This document shows, in pieces, positions 33,455 to 40,913 of a stretch of 55,094 nucleotides of DNA. Within the stretch, counting starts at the first letter, position 1. Each line of letters begins with the position of its first letter. The DNA is from a bacterium. GTDB taxonomy: Bacteria > Elusimicrobiota > Elusimicrobia > UBA1565 > UBA9628. The stretch spans positions 1 to 55,094 of the forward strand of contig JAJXVH010000013.1 in NCBI GenBank assembly GCA_021782205.1, in the 5' to 3' direction. The translations under genes and the position numbers were made by a program. The notes beneath the pieces were generated by a model, which saw nothing but the letters and a program-made list of their open reading frames with translations, ran no database searches and had not been told where the DNA came from.

Positions 33455-34427
33455 GGGCGGTCTCCTTTGAGCGATAAGCCGCGTGGATGGCGCGTAGGCA
33501 GAACTCCGCCGCGGCCAGGCTCTCGCCGCGGCCGCGGCCCGCGCATTCGACCCGGAACGCGGACCACATCGCGGCCAGCCAGTCGGGGTGCGCCGAACCC
33601 GCGGAGAGTTTTTGCGGGAAGCGTTCGGTCTGCGTGCGGCCGCCGGTTTTGACGACGAGAACATCGTCGTTCAAATCGGCGGTTCCGCGGTCACCCTCGA
33701 CGGAGATGAAGTTCGCGCGCTCCTTGGCGCGCCAGGACAGATGAATCGTGCCGACGGCTCCGGGAGCGTGGAAATGGACGTCGACGACCTCGTCGATGGC
33801 GCCCTCGGGAAGGAGCTGTGCGGAGTCAAGCTCAAGTCCGGGGCCGAGGAGGCTGCGCAGCAGATAAAGGTTGTGCCAGCCGTGATCGACGAGGATGCCT
33901 CCGCCCGCGATCGCGAGGTCCTTGCGCCAGTCGCCGGGCACGGCGGAGGCCGAGGGCTTCGTGCGCGTCACGCGCAGTTCCGCGCGGCGGAGGCGGCCGA
34001 GGCGGCCCGAAGTCGTGATGTCCAGAAGTCGCGCAAGCGCCGGCGCGTAGGTCCAATTGTCAACCGTGTAGACGCAGCGATCGCGCCGGGCGGCCTCGGC
34101 GCGCAACGTGGCGAAGACGGCGGGGTCCAGAGTGAGCGGTTTTTCACAGAGGACATGGAGTCCGGCGCGCAATCCGGCGAGGACCGCCTCCGCGTGGAAT
34201 TTCGGCGGAGAGCAGACGATCAAAGCGTCAAGGGCGCGCTCGGCGGCCAGCAGTTCCTCGAGGTGCGCGTAGAACCGTGCGCCTGGGACCAGCCGCGCGG
34301 CCGCTTCACGGCGCTCGGGCGCGGGATCGAACACGGCCGCGACCGAGACGCCGATCTGCGCGAGCGCCGGAAGGTGGGCGTTCTCGGCGACGGCGCCGAA
34401 ACCGGCGAGGGCGATACGCCGGATCAG
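33447..34427 (-). CDS. Gfo/Idh/MocA oxidoreductase, apparent CTG start
   Basis: 326 residues. The Rossmann fold starts at once (RRIALAGFGAVAENAHLPAL), with IVCSPPKFHAEAVLAGL, the VLCEKPLTLDP signature Lys, and GGGILVDHGWHNLYLLRSLL as the active-site helix. In this operon it may oxidise a hydroxyl of inositol or its phosphate to a ketone (inosose) ready for amination by the next enzyme; this is inferred from family and neighbours. The start appears to be CTG at 34427, overlapping the aminotransferase stop as CTGA; no ATG, GTG or TTG fits the family N-terminus. Confidence 0.82.
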   Translation of the reverse strand: MIRRIALAGFGAVAENAHLPALAQIGVSVAAVFDPAPERREAAARLVPGARFYAHLEELLAAERALDALIVCSPPKFHAEAVLAGLRAGLHVLCEKPLTLDPAVFATLRAEAARRDRCVYTVDNWTYAPALARLLDITTSGRLGRLRRAELRVTRTKPSASAVPGDWRKDLAIAGGGILVDHGWHNLYLLRSLLGPGLELDSAQLLPEGAIDEVVDVHFHAPGAVGTIHLSWRAKERANFISVEGDRGTADLNDDVLVVKTGGRTQTERFPQKLSAGSAHPDWLAAMWSAFRVECAGRGRGESLAAAEFCLRAIHAAYRSKETARA

Positions 34428-35767
34428 AGGCCTCTCCTGCGGCGCACGACATCGAGCGCCTCGCCCAAAAGATCCAGCCCGCGCACGGCCTCGGACTGCG
34501 TGATGACCAGAGGAGGATTGATCCGCAGGCTGGGGTTGTAGGCCATGGTCAGCACGCCGCGCTTGAGGCCCTCCTCGAAGACTTCGCGGCAGACGGCCTT
34601 GTCGAGAGGCTTTCCGCTTTTCGGCTGGACGAGATCGACGCCGATCATCAACCCGCGCCCGCGTACCGCGCCGATCAGCGGCTGAGCGGCTTTTAGGCGT
34701 TCGAGTTTTTCGAGCATCACGGCGCCGACTTTCGCGGCGTTTTCCGCCAGATTGTCGCGCAGGATCACCTGCAGGGTCGCGTCGCACGCGGCCGCGGCCA
34801 GAGGATTACCGCCGTAGCTCGACGAGGAGCCCGACGGGTTGGACCACGGCGCGGCGCGGGCCGTCTCATCGGACGTCACCACGCCGGACACCGGAAATCC
34901 TCCGCCGAAACCTTTGCCGATGGTCATGAGGTCTGGGATCGTCCCTTCATGGTCGCAGCCGAACATCCGACCGGTGCGGCCGAAGCCGGTGATCATCTCG
35001 TCGGAGATGAACAGCGCGCCGATCTCGCGCGCGATGTCGCGCACGCCTGAAAAAAATCCCGGAGGCGGGACCACGTTGCCGTTGGTGCCCTGCACGGGCT
35101 CCAGGATGATCGCGGCGACCGCGCCCGTCGTCTCGCGTCGAATTTTCTCGCGCAGGAAGCCGAGGCAGTGCGCGCCGCAGTCGTGAGGCCCCGAAGCGCC
35201 TAGCGGACAGCGCCGGCTGTCGGGATAGGGCGAGAGGTGTAGTCCCGGCGCCATGGCGCCGTAGGAATTTTTGAAGCCGTCGTTGAGCAGGCCCAGGACG
35301 CCCAGCGTCTTGCCGTGAAAGCCGCCCCAGAATCCGATCACCTCAAATTTTCCGGTTTTTGATTTGGCGAGGCGTAGGGCCGCTTCGACGGCTTCGGCGC
35401 CGGAACTGTAGAGTTGGCAACGCGTCAGGCTCTGCGGAGTCACGGACGCCAGAGTCTTGAGGAAATTGAGACGATGCGCCGAGGTAAAAGACCCGACCGC
35501 AGTCTTGGCCGCCTGTTCCGCGACGGCCTTCGCCCAATCCGGGTGCCCATAGCCCAGCGAGGCCACGCCGATGCCGGCGACCAGATCCAGATACTCCTTG
35601 CCGTCGACGTCGCGCAGGAGCGCCCCCGTTCCGCCCTCGACGGCGAGTTGGGCGTACAGCGCGATGGTCTGTAGGCCGGGGGCGATGTAGTTCTGCTCTT
35701 CTTGGAACAACGCGCGTGATTTGGGCCCGGCTCGATACGCGTTATCGGCAACGGTTTGCGGGGTCAT
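34424..35767 (-). CDS. Class III PLP-dependent aminotransferase
   Basis: 447 residues, fold type I. Seen: VDGKEYLDLVAGIGVASLGY, LYSSGAEAVEAALRLAK, GFHGKTLGVL, AAIILEPVQGTNGNVVPPPG, the PLP-binding Asp region LFISDEMITGFGRTGRM, the Schiff-base Lys in LMTIGKGFGGGFPVSG, and GRGLMIGVDLV. Relatives act on 4-aminobutyrate, ornithine, putrescine or keto-sugars. Sitting between a Gfo/Idh enzyme and an ATP-grasp enzyme in an inositol operon, it may aminate an inosose, but the substrate cannot be read from sequence. It starts one base from the preceding stop. Confidence 0.86.
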   Translation of the reverse strand: MTPQTVADNAYRAGPKSRALFQEEQNYIAPGLQTIALYAQLAVEGGTGALLRDVDGKEYLDLVAGIGVASLGYGHPDWAKAVAEQAAKTAVGSFTSAHRLNFLKTLASVTPQSLTRCQLYSSGAEAVEAALRLAKSKTGKFEVIGFWGGFHGKTLGVLGLLNDGFKNSYGAMAPGLHLSPYPDSRRCPLGASGPHDCGAHCLGFLREKIRRETTGAVAAIILEPVQGTNGNVVPPPGFFSGVRDIAREIGALFISDEMITGFGRTGRMFGCDHEGTIPDLMTIGKGFGGGFPVSGVVTSDETARAAPWSNPSGSSSSYGGNPLAAAACDATLQVILRDNLAENAAKVGAVMLEKLERLKAAQPLIGAVRGRGLMIGVDLVQPKSGKPLDKAVCREVFEEGLKRGVLTMAYNPSLRINPPLVITQSEAVRGLDLLGEALDVVRRRRGL

Positions 35768-35768
35768 G

Positions 35769-36611
35769 TCAATTCTTCCTTGCGCAGGCCTCGCGCAAAC
35801 GCAGGCGCAGTCGGCGCGCGATCTGGACGGACGCCTCGGCGCGCACGCGCGCGAAGCTGGGCCAGGAGTTGATGTCGATGACGAAGATGCCGCCGTCCGG
35901 AGCGATGATCGCGTCGCCGCCGAAGACCTCGACGCGGACGGCGGAGGCGGCCAACTCGGCCTGGCGAGCCAGGTCTTCCAGCTCGAAAGGCAGGCGGCGC
36001 GCGCTTGCGGGGTCGTGGTAGAACCAGGTGAACCACTGCCCCGGGCCGACGCCGTAGAACTTGATCAGATCACCGTCGACGTGGCGTTGGACGATCATGT
36101 CCTTGATTTCGCGGCCTTCGAACTCGCGGCGCACGGCGTCTGCTTCCGGCCATGAGCGCGCGTGTACGACGTCGAAGGCGCAGGTGTTGTGCACGTCGCC
36201 GCGCTTGAGCCACCAGCCGCCGGCCGACTCGAACGCGGGGGGCCGCTTGTTGGCCGCCGCGGTCGTGCGCCGCACTTCGGTCGGCGGATACGTCAAGCCC
36301 GGCGTGCGCGAAAAAGAAGCAAGCATGCGCGTGCGGTAGCAGCCCAGCACCGAGTCGGCGGGGTTGACCATGGCGATGCCGGTCCCGGCGGCGAGCGTCT
36401 TGAGGCGCATCAGACGCGGGTAGGCCTCGCACATGGGTGCGATCAGGTCGAAGTCGGAGGCGTCGGCGGCGTCAAATTGCTCCGGGGTCATCAGAGCGCA
36501 GTCCGTTTTCAAAATGGAAAGCTGGTCCATGACGGCTTTTAAGATCAGCGCGTCGTCACTTTCGCGATTCGGGGAGTTCTGGACTTCGCGAAAGACGCCA
36601 AGGGCTCTCAC
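35769..36611 (-). CDS. ATP-grasp domain protein, substrate unknown
   Basis: 280 residues. The C-terminal half has ATP-grasp features: the central-domain Lys in GGWWLKRGDVHNTCAF, MIVQRHVDGDLIKFYGV, and the metal-binding close GGIFVIDINSWPSFARVR with the Asp and Asn expected to hold Mg-ATP. The N-terminal half (FDLIAPMCEAYPRLMRLKTL) resembles the pre-ATP-grasp part of RimK-like ligases. Inositol phosphate kinases of the ITPK type also use this fold. Possible jobs are attaching an amino or carboxylic acid to an aminated intermediate, or phosphorylating it. The GTG at 36611 overlaps the previous stop (GTGA). Confidence 0.72.
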   Translation of the reverse strand: MRALGVFREVQNSPNRESDDALILKAVMDQLSILKTDCALMTPEQFDAADASDFDLIAPMCEAYPRLMRLKTLAAGTGIAMVNPADSVLGCYRTRMLASFSRTPGLTYPPTEVRRTTAAANKRPPAFESAGGWWLKRGDVHNTCAFDVVHARSWPEADAVRREFEGREIKDMIVQRHVDGDLIKFYGVGPGQWFTWFYHDPASARRLPFELEDLARQAELAASAVRVEVFGGDAIIAPDGGIFVIDINSWPSFARVRAEASVQIARRLRLRLREACARKN

Positions 36612-37348
36612 GAGGCGCTCCGCTCCATCTTCGGATCGGCGCAGTGCCGTCGGCGGACGGCGTAGGCCGTCGCCGCGACGACATCCTGCGGCCGGTCCAC
36701 GTCCCATGTCTCGTCGAGCAAAGGTCCCGCCACGCGCGCCCCTTGCGCGCACAGCGCCCGCCAGAAATCGCGCAAGCGCGCGTGGGTCGCGGCTCCGGGG
36801 AGTCGCGCGGCCGCGTCGCGAGTCAAATAATAGAGTCCGCAGGTCGCGTGGCGTCGGACGCGGGCGTCGTCGCCGACGGCGGTCACGAAGCCGAACTCAT
36901 CGACGTCGGACCAGAGGGGCTTCTCATCGTCAACGTGAGCGGTCAGGGCCAGGCCCGCTTCGGCGCGCGCCGCGCGGCACTCGGCACGGAAGCGGGCGAC
37001 ATCTTTGGGCGTGATGAGCGCGTCAACGGTGGAGATGAGAAAGTCCTCGGATTTCTCGGCCAGCCTCAGCGCCACGAGCCGGAAGCTCTCGAAGGAGGAG
37101 GCGGTGTCGGCGGTGATAAAATCGAAGGAGAGATGCGGGAATGCCGCGCTCAGGCTGGGCGCAACGTCAAAGCCGCGGGAATTGGTCAGCACGGTCAAGG
37201 CGTCGGCCCCGGCTTGCGCAAGCGAAGCGGCGACCCAATGCGACAGCGGCCGTCCCGCGACCGGTATGAGCGGTTTGACGATTCCCGGGTAGCGTGCGGC
37301 CAGGCGCGAGCCTTCCCCCGCGGCGATGATCCCGGCGGAAAAACTCAT
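36608..37348 (-). CDS. Sugar/inositol-phosphate nucleotidyltransferase
   Basis: 246 residues with a full nucleotidyltransferase signature: AGIIAAGEGSRLA, GIVKPLIPVAGRPLSHWV with the substrate-side Lys, DFLISTVDALITP in place of the usual Gly-Asp metal motif, and the late metal Asp region ETWDVDRPQDVVAA. With Ino1 and the CDP-alcohol transferase in the operon, it is a natural candidate for inositol-1-phosphate cytidylyltransferase, i.e. the active copy of the domain that is degenerate in the transferase protein. A sugar-1-phosphate substrate is the alternative. It overlaps the HAD gene by ATGA. Confidence 0.78.
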   Translation of the reverse strand: MSFSAGIIAAGEGSRLAARYPGIVKPLIPVAGRPLSHWVAASLAQAGADALTVLTNSRGFDVAPSLSAAFPHLSFDFITADTASSFESFRLVALRLAEKSEDFLISTVDALITPKDVARFRAECRAARAEAGLALTAHVDDEKPLWSDVDEFGFVTAVGDDARVRRHATCGLYYLTRDAAARLPGAATHARLRDFWRALCAQGARVAGPLLDETWDVDRPQDVVAATAYAVRRRHCADPKMERSAS

Positions 37349-38010
37349 GACAGCGCTGCCTCCAACTCCGTTACCGAGCGCACGGTCCAGTTCTGTCCGG
37401 CCTCCGGCGCCTTATCCTGTGCGCAGACCAGGACGGACTTCATGCCCGCGGCGGCGGCCCCGCGGATGTCTCGGGCAACGGAGTCCCCGACCATCACGCA
37501 ATCCTGCGGACGGCTGTCCAACGCGCGTGCCGCGTGCAGGAAGATGGCCGGGTCCGGCTTTTGAGCGCCGAGGGCGCCGGAATCCACGACGACGCCGAAG
37601 AGATCGCGTAGGCCTTCAGCCCGCAGGAGGCCATCGAGATTCCCGTAAAAATTAGACACGATTCCGAGCCCTCGCTTCCGGGCCAGACGTTCGAGCGTCG
37701 GCCGCAGCCGCGCGCAATGCCGCCGCGATTGCGCGGCGAAGCGTGCCGCGATCTCATCCGCCCGGCCGAGGAATTCGGGAGCGAGGCCGGCCAGCAGGTC
37801 GCGCGTCTGAAGGCGCACCGTGCTTTCCAAGTCCAACCCGGACAGCGTGTGGCGGAGGGGAAGTCCATCGTCGGCGTCATAAAAAGCGCGGTCGAAGCGA
37901 TCTTTCTGGATGTCCAGGCCGAATTCCTTGTATAGAGGGCGGAAGCGCTCTATCCATGAGATCCCGTCGGCGTCCAGGGTCCCACCGTAATCAAACAATA
38001 GGGAACTCAT
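37345..38010 (-). CDS. HAD-superfamily hydrolase, first gene of the inositol operon
   Basis: 221 residues with an alpha-helical C1-type cap. Motif I is LLFDYGGTLDADG: the nucleophile Asp is present, but the second Asp (general acid in most phosphatases) is Gly. Motif II is GIVSNFYGN, motif III Lys lies in GALGAQKPDPAIF, and motif IV is VMVGDSVARDIRGAAAAG. A phosphatase for an inositol phosphate intermediate is the simplest role in this operon, though the altered motif leaves room for another reaction. It is not GmhB-like. The ATG lies seven bases after a consensus TATAAT box. Confidence 0.8.
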   Translation of the reverse strand: MSSLLFDYGGTLDADGISWIERFRPLYKEFGLDIQKDRFDRAFYDADDGLPLRHTLSGLDLESTVRLQTRDLLAGLAPEFLGRADEIAARFAAQSRRHCARLRPTLERLARKRGLGIVSNFYGNLDGLLRAEGLRDLFGVVVDSGALGAQKPDPAIFLHAARALDSRPQDCVMVGDSVARDIRGAAAAGMKSVLVCAQDKAPEAGQNWTVRSVTELEAALS

Positions 38011-38017
38011 TTCGAAA

Positions 38018-38023
38018 ATTATA
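38018..38023 (-). promoter_or_regulatory. Consensus extended -10 (TGA-TATAAT) for the inositol operon
   Basis: On the minus strand TTTTGATATAAT ends seven bases before the HAD gene ATG, again a leaderless arrangement. No good -35 is seen; the TGn extension may compensate. Confidence 0.6.
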
Positions 38024-38044
38024 TCAAAAGACGGCCATCAGGCC

Positions 38045-38073
38045 TTGACAACCCCGAGCAAACCTGTTATTAA
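38045..38073 (+). promoter_or_regulatory. Sigma70-type promoter for pilMNOPQ
   Basis: A perfect -35 TTGACA (38045-38050), a 17-base spacer and TATTAA (38068-38073) give a strong housekeeping promoter on the plus strand, divergent from the inositol operon. The expected start of transcription, near 38080, is immediately before a terminator-like hairpin. Confidence 0.65.
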
Positions 38074-38081
38074 TCCTACGC

Positions 38082-38121
38082 GCCGAGTCCCCCCCGCAGT
38101 CTGCGGGAGACTCGGCTTTTT
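38082..38121 (+). terminator. Terminator-like hairpin in the pil leader
   Basis: GCCGAGTC (38082-38089) pairs with GACTCGGC (38109-38116). An inner CCCGC/GCGGG stem closes a five-base loop, and TTTTT follows (38117-38121). This is the form of an intrinsic terminator on the plus strand. It lies between the pil promoter and the pilM start at 38131, with no plus-strand gene upstream to terminate. It could be an attenuator, a 5' stabilising stem or an insulator. Confidence 0.7.
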
Positions 38122-38130
38122 AATGGGCAA

Positions 38131-39279
38131 ATGAACATGGCCGTCAACATGGATGTCGTCAAAGCGAAATTAGGCGCCCTGAAAGGGTACTCGGAGCTTT
38201 TTTTCGGTTCCAGGGATTTAATCGGCATTGATGTGGGCAGTGTCTCGGTCAAGGTCGTCCTTCTGAGGCGGGAGGGGCCGGAGTGGCACCTGAAGGCTTG
38301 GGCTCTCTTGCCGATCAACGTGCGGCCGGACTCGACGCCGGAAGAGAAAAAAGTGGCGATCGTTAAGCCGTTGCGCGGCTTTTTGATCGAAAAGAGCGTC
38401 AAGGTCCTGGATACCGCGACCGCGCTGTCGGGCAACGCGGTTATCGTGCGCTATGTAAAGTTTCCGCGCTTGACGAAGAAAGAACTGGAGGCGACGCTGA
38501 CGACGGAGGCGGAGCCATTCATCCCGTTCGACATCAACGAAGTCCAGCTTGGATTCCACATTCTCGGTGATGTCGTCGAGGACGGTCAGAAGAAGATGGA
38601 AACCGTGCTTGTCGCGGCAAAGAAAGAGTTGGTGACCGCGCGGCTCGACGTGCTCCAGGCGTGCGGACTTCAGCCGGCCGTCGTCGACGTCGACAGCTTC
38701 GCTCTTGAAAACGTTCACGAACGGCTGCGCGACCCGAAGGAAGGTGCGGCGGCGCTATGCCTCAATATCGGCCACATGGTCACGAATTTGTCGATCATCG
38801 AAAACGGCGTGACCCGCGTGGTCCGCGACGTGTTCATTTCCGGCCAGACGATGACGAAGGCGATCATGAAGGCGTTTCAGTGCGAAGCGCCGCGCGCCGA
38901 CGAGCTCAAGAAATCCTTCGGCCTCATCATTGATCCTGCCGAAAAGGAAAAGGCCCTGTCGACCGGCAATCGCGAGGCGCTCGGCGTCTCTCAGGCCCTC
39001 GGCCAGGTCGCTCGGGATCTCGTTGGCGAGGTTCACCGCTCCGTCGATTTCTACCTCTCGCAGGGTCCTGACCGCGCGATCGGCCGCATCTTCCTCTCGG
39101 GCGGCTCCGCGCGCGTGAAAAACCTCGACAAGCACCTGGCCAACGAACTCAAGGTGCCGGTGGCTGTCTTGGATCCGTTCGCGTTCGTCAAGGGCGCCGA
39201 ATCGGTACCGCAGGACCTGCGGCCTTCGTTTGGTGTCGCCATGGGTCTGGCGCTTCGGCACAACCGGGACTGGGAATAG
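38131..39279 (+). CDS. pilM: Type IV pilus inner-membrane platform protein PilM
   Basis: Actin-like cytoplasmic ATP-binding protein that binds the N-terminus of PilN and links the pilus alignment complex to the cytoplasm. The 382-residue product has LIGIDVGSVSVKVVLL (phosphate 1), VIVRYVKFPRLTKKEL, FIPFDINEVQLGF, LCLNIGHMVTNLSIIENG (phosphate 2) and IGRIFLSGGSARVKNLDKHL (adenosine). Start codons at 38131, 38137 and 38149 are all possible; no strong Shine-Dalgarno motif separates them. First of five pil genes in the canonical order. Confidence 0.94.
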   Translation: MNMAVNMDVVKAKLGALKGYSELFFGSRDLIGIDVGSVSVKVVLLRREGPEWHLKAWALLPINVRPDSTPEEKKVAIVKPLRGFLIEKSVKVLDTATALSGNAVIVRYVKFPRLTKKELEATLTTEAEPFIPFDINEVQLGFHILGDVVEDGQKKMETVLVAAKKELVTARLDVLQACGLQPAVVDVDSFALENVHERLRDPKEGAAALCLNIGHMVTNLSIIENGVTRVVRDVFISGQTMTKAIMKAFQCEAPRADELKKSFGLIIDPAEKEKALSTGNREALGVSQALGQVARDLVGEVHRSVDFYLSQGPDRAIGRIFLSGGSARVKNLDKHLANELKVPVAVLDPFAFVKGAESVPQDLRPSFGVAMGLALRHNRDWE

Positions 39280-39280
39280 C

Positions 39281-39826
39281 ATGATCAAGGTCAACCTCGT
39301 CCCGCTCGAACTGCTCGCGCGCGCGCGACAGCGTCAGCTTATTCTGCAGGCGTCGGCCGTGGGTGCCGTGGTCGCGGTCGTGCTGGCGGGAGTCTCGTTG
39401 ACTCACTGGATGGGGCTCTTCCGGCTTCAGAACGATTATAAGTATGACGAGTCGCGCCTTGAAAAGCTCAAAGCGATCGTCACTCAGGTCGAGGATTTAG
39501 AGAAATCTTCGGCGGCGGTGCACGCGCGACTGGACGTGATCGTCAGTCTGGTGAAGGGCCGCACGTTCTATCCGTTGTTTATGTCGGATTTCGCGCGGAC
39601 TGTGCCAGGCAGCGTCCGCGTGACTCAGATGACGACGATCACGCAGGCCAGCAACTCGATGAAGCTCACGATCACGGCCGTCGCCCAAGGCAGCGACGAT
39701 ATCGCGACGTGGATGCGAACGCTTCAGTCCAACGCCAATTTTCAGAACGTGGAGCTCGGGACCGTCAGCGGGACGAGCACCCAGTATATGTTCACGATCA
39801 ACGCCGCGTACACGCGCAAGCTCTAG
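39281..39826 (+). CDS. pilN: Type IV pilus assembly protein PilN
   Basis: 181 residues: a short cytoplasmic N-terminus MIKVNLVPLELLARARQR carrying the PilM-binding I-x-V-N-L-(V/L)-P motif, one membrane segment (about residues 25-45), a coiled coil (YDESRLEKLKAIVTQVEDLE) and a ferredoxin-like periplasmic domain. It pairs with PilO. It starts one base after the pilM stop. Confidence 0.92.
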   Translation: MIKVNLVPLELLARARQRQLILQASAVGAVVAVVLAGVSLTHWMGLFRLQNDYKYDESRLEKLKAIVTQVEDLEKSSAAVHARLDVIVSLVKGRTFYPLFMSDFARTVPGSVRVTQMTTITQASNSMKLTITAVAQGSDDIATWMRTLQSNANFQNVELGTVSGTSTQYMFTINAAYTRKL

Positions 39827-39828
39827 CC

Positions 39829-40374
39829 ATGGCCATGAACCTGACGAGGCAACAGCAACAGTCGATCGGCGGGGGAGTATTTCTTTTCCTCGTGGGGGCG
39901 GGCCTTTATGTTCAGTTCTTCTGGCTGCCGATCTCACAGAAGAAAGAAGATCTCTCCAATCAGATCCAAGGCATCGAGGACAAGATTTCGAAGGCCCAGG
40001 CTCAGGCGTCTCGGCTCAAGCGTCTTCAGGATGAATTGGCCGCGCTCAACCAGGAAGCGGTCGACGCCGAGAAGCGCCTGCCCAAAAATAAATCCGTGCC
40101 CGACATCCTCAACAGCCTCACCGCGATCGGAACAAAATACGACGTCGTAATCCAGAGTTTTGCGCCCGGCCCGCAGAAGAGCCAGCAGTATTTTATCGAG
40201 CTCAATTATCCGATGACCGTCAGGGGCGGTTATCACAGCATCGGCCGTTTTCTCGCGGCTTTGGCGCAAGAGGAACGTATCTTCAACGTCAAGGACATCT
40301 CCTTTCCTTCCCCCGGACCGGACGGCCAGATGCTCATCACCTTCACTTTGATCACGTACCAATATAAAGGATGA
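39829..40374 (+). CDS. pilO: Type IV pilus assembly protein PilO
   Basis: 181 residues: N-terminal membrane segment (IGGGVFLFLVGAGLYVQFF), a coiled coil (KKEDLSNQIQGIEDKISKAQ) and a periplasmic ferredoxin-like domain with LNYPMTVRGGYHSIGRFLAA, the usual PilO signature region. It forms the alignment subcomplex with PilN and PilP. ATG at 39829 is used; ATG at 39835 is equally possible. Confidence 0.92.
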   Translation: MAMNLTRQQQQSIGGGVFLFLVGAGLYVQFFWLPISQKKEDLSNQIQGIEDKISKAQAQASRLKRLQDELAALNQEAVDAEKRLPKNKSVPDILNSLTAIGTKYDVVIQSFAPGPQKSQQYFIELNYPMTVRGGYHSIGRFLAALAQEERIFNVKDISFPSPGPDGQMLITFTLITYQYKG

Positions 40375-40895
40375 TCCAGCTTATTTTTGCCGTTCTCCTC
40401 GCTCCCGCGGCCGGCGCAGTCGTTGCGGCCGCGCCGACGACGGCGGCATCTCCGGTCGTGCGCGCGTCCACCGCCGCCGTGGCGAGCAAGAACCTCGCGC
40501 CGGTCCTGCCGATGCCGCCGGCGCTCATGCTCAGCACCTACACGGTCTCGACGCTGTATACCGGCGATCAGGTCCGTGATCCATTTTTGCCGGCCTCGGC
40601 CGGCCCGGCCAAGCGCGCGGGCGGCTCGCCGGACGTCGTCGACATCCATTCGGTCCAGCTGCGCGGCATCTTGAAAGACGAAAAAGCGGATTACGCGGTA
40701 TTCACGAACGATTTCGGCGCCACTTTGATCCTGCGCGGCGGTCGTCTCTACGACGAACGCTCGCGTGTCGTGCCCGGGATCACGGGCCGCATCAAGCCCA
40801 GGCAGAAATGGGTGGAGCTCATGACGACCGACAAGGACGTGCAGCCGTTCCATCTCGGCGAGCCGTCGGCAAACGCGGGTGACGGCAATCCTTGA
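40371..40895 (+). CDS. pilP: Type IV pilus assembly protein PilP-like
   Basis: 174 residues with a cleavable signal (MIQLIFAVLLAPAAGAVVAA), an Ala-rich linker, YTGDQVRDPFLPAS (the R-D-P-F motif that marks PilP), and a small beta domain VQLRGILKDEKADYAVFTND. Classical PilP is a lipoprotein; I see no lipobox Cys here, so it would be soluble or held by PilN/O. PilP bridges the inner-membrane complex to PilQ. ATGA overlap with pilO. Confidence 0.85.
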   Translation: MIQLIFAVLLAPAAGAVVAAAPTTAASPVVRASTAAVASKNLAPVLPMPPALMLSTYTVSTLYTGDQVRDPFLPASAGPAKRAGGSPDVVDIHSVQLRGILKDEKADYAVFTNDFGATLILRGGRLYDERSRVVPGITGRIKPRQKWVELMTTDKDVQPFHLGEPSANAGDGNP

Positions 40896-40913
40896 CGCGC
40901 AGCGGGAGATACT

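Noticed and set aside
37345-38010. The HAD protein as the missing GmhB of the heptose pathway
   Set aside because: It lacks the GmhB zinc-loop Cys residues and DxDGT-type motif, and lies in a different operon.
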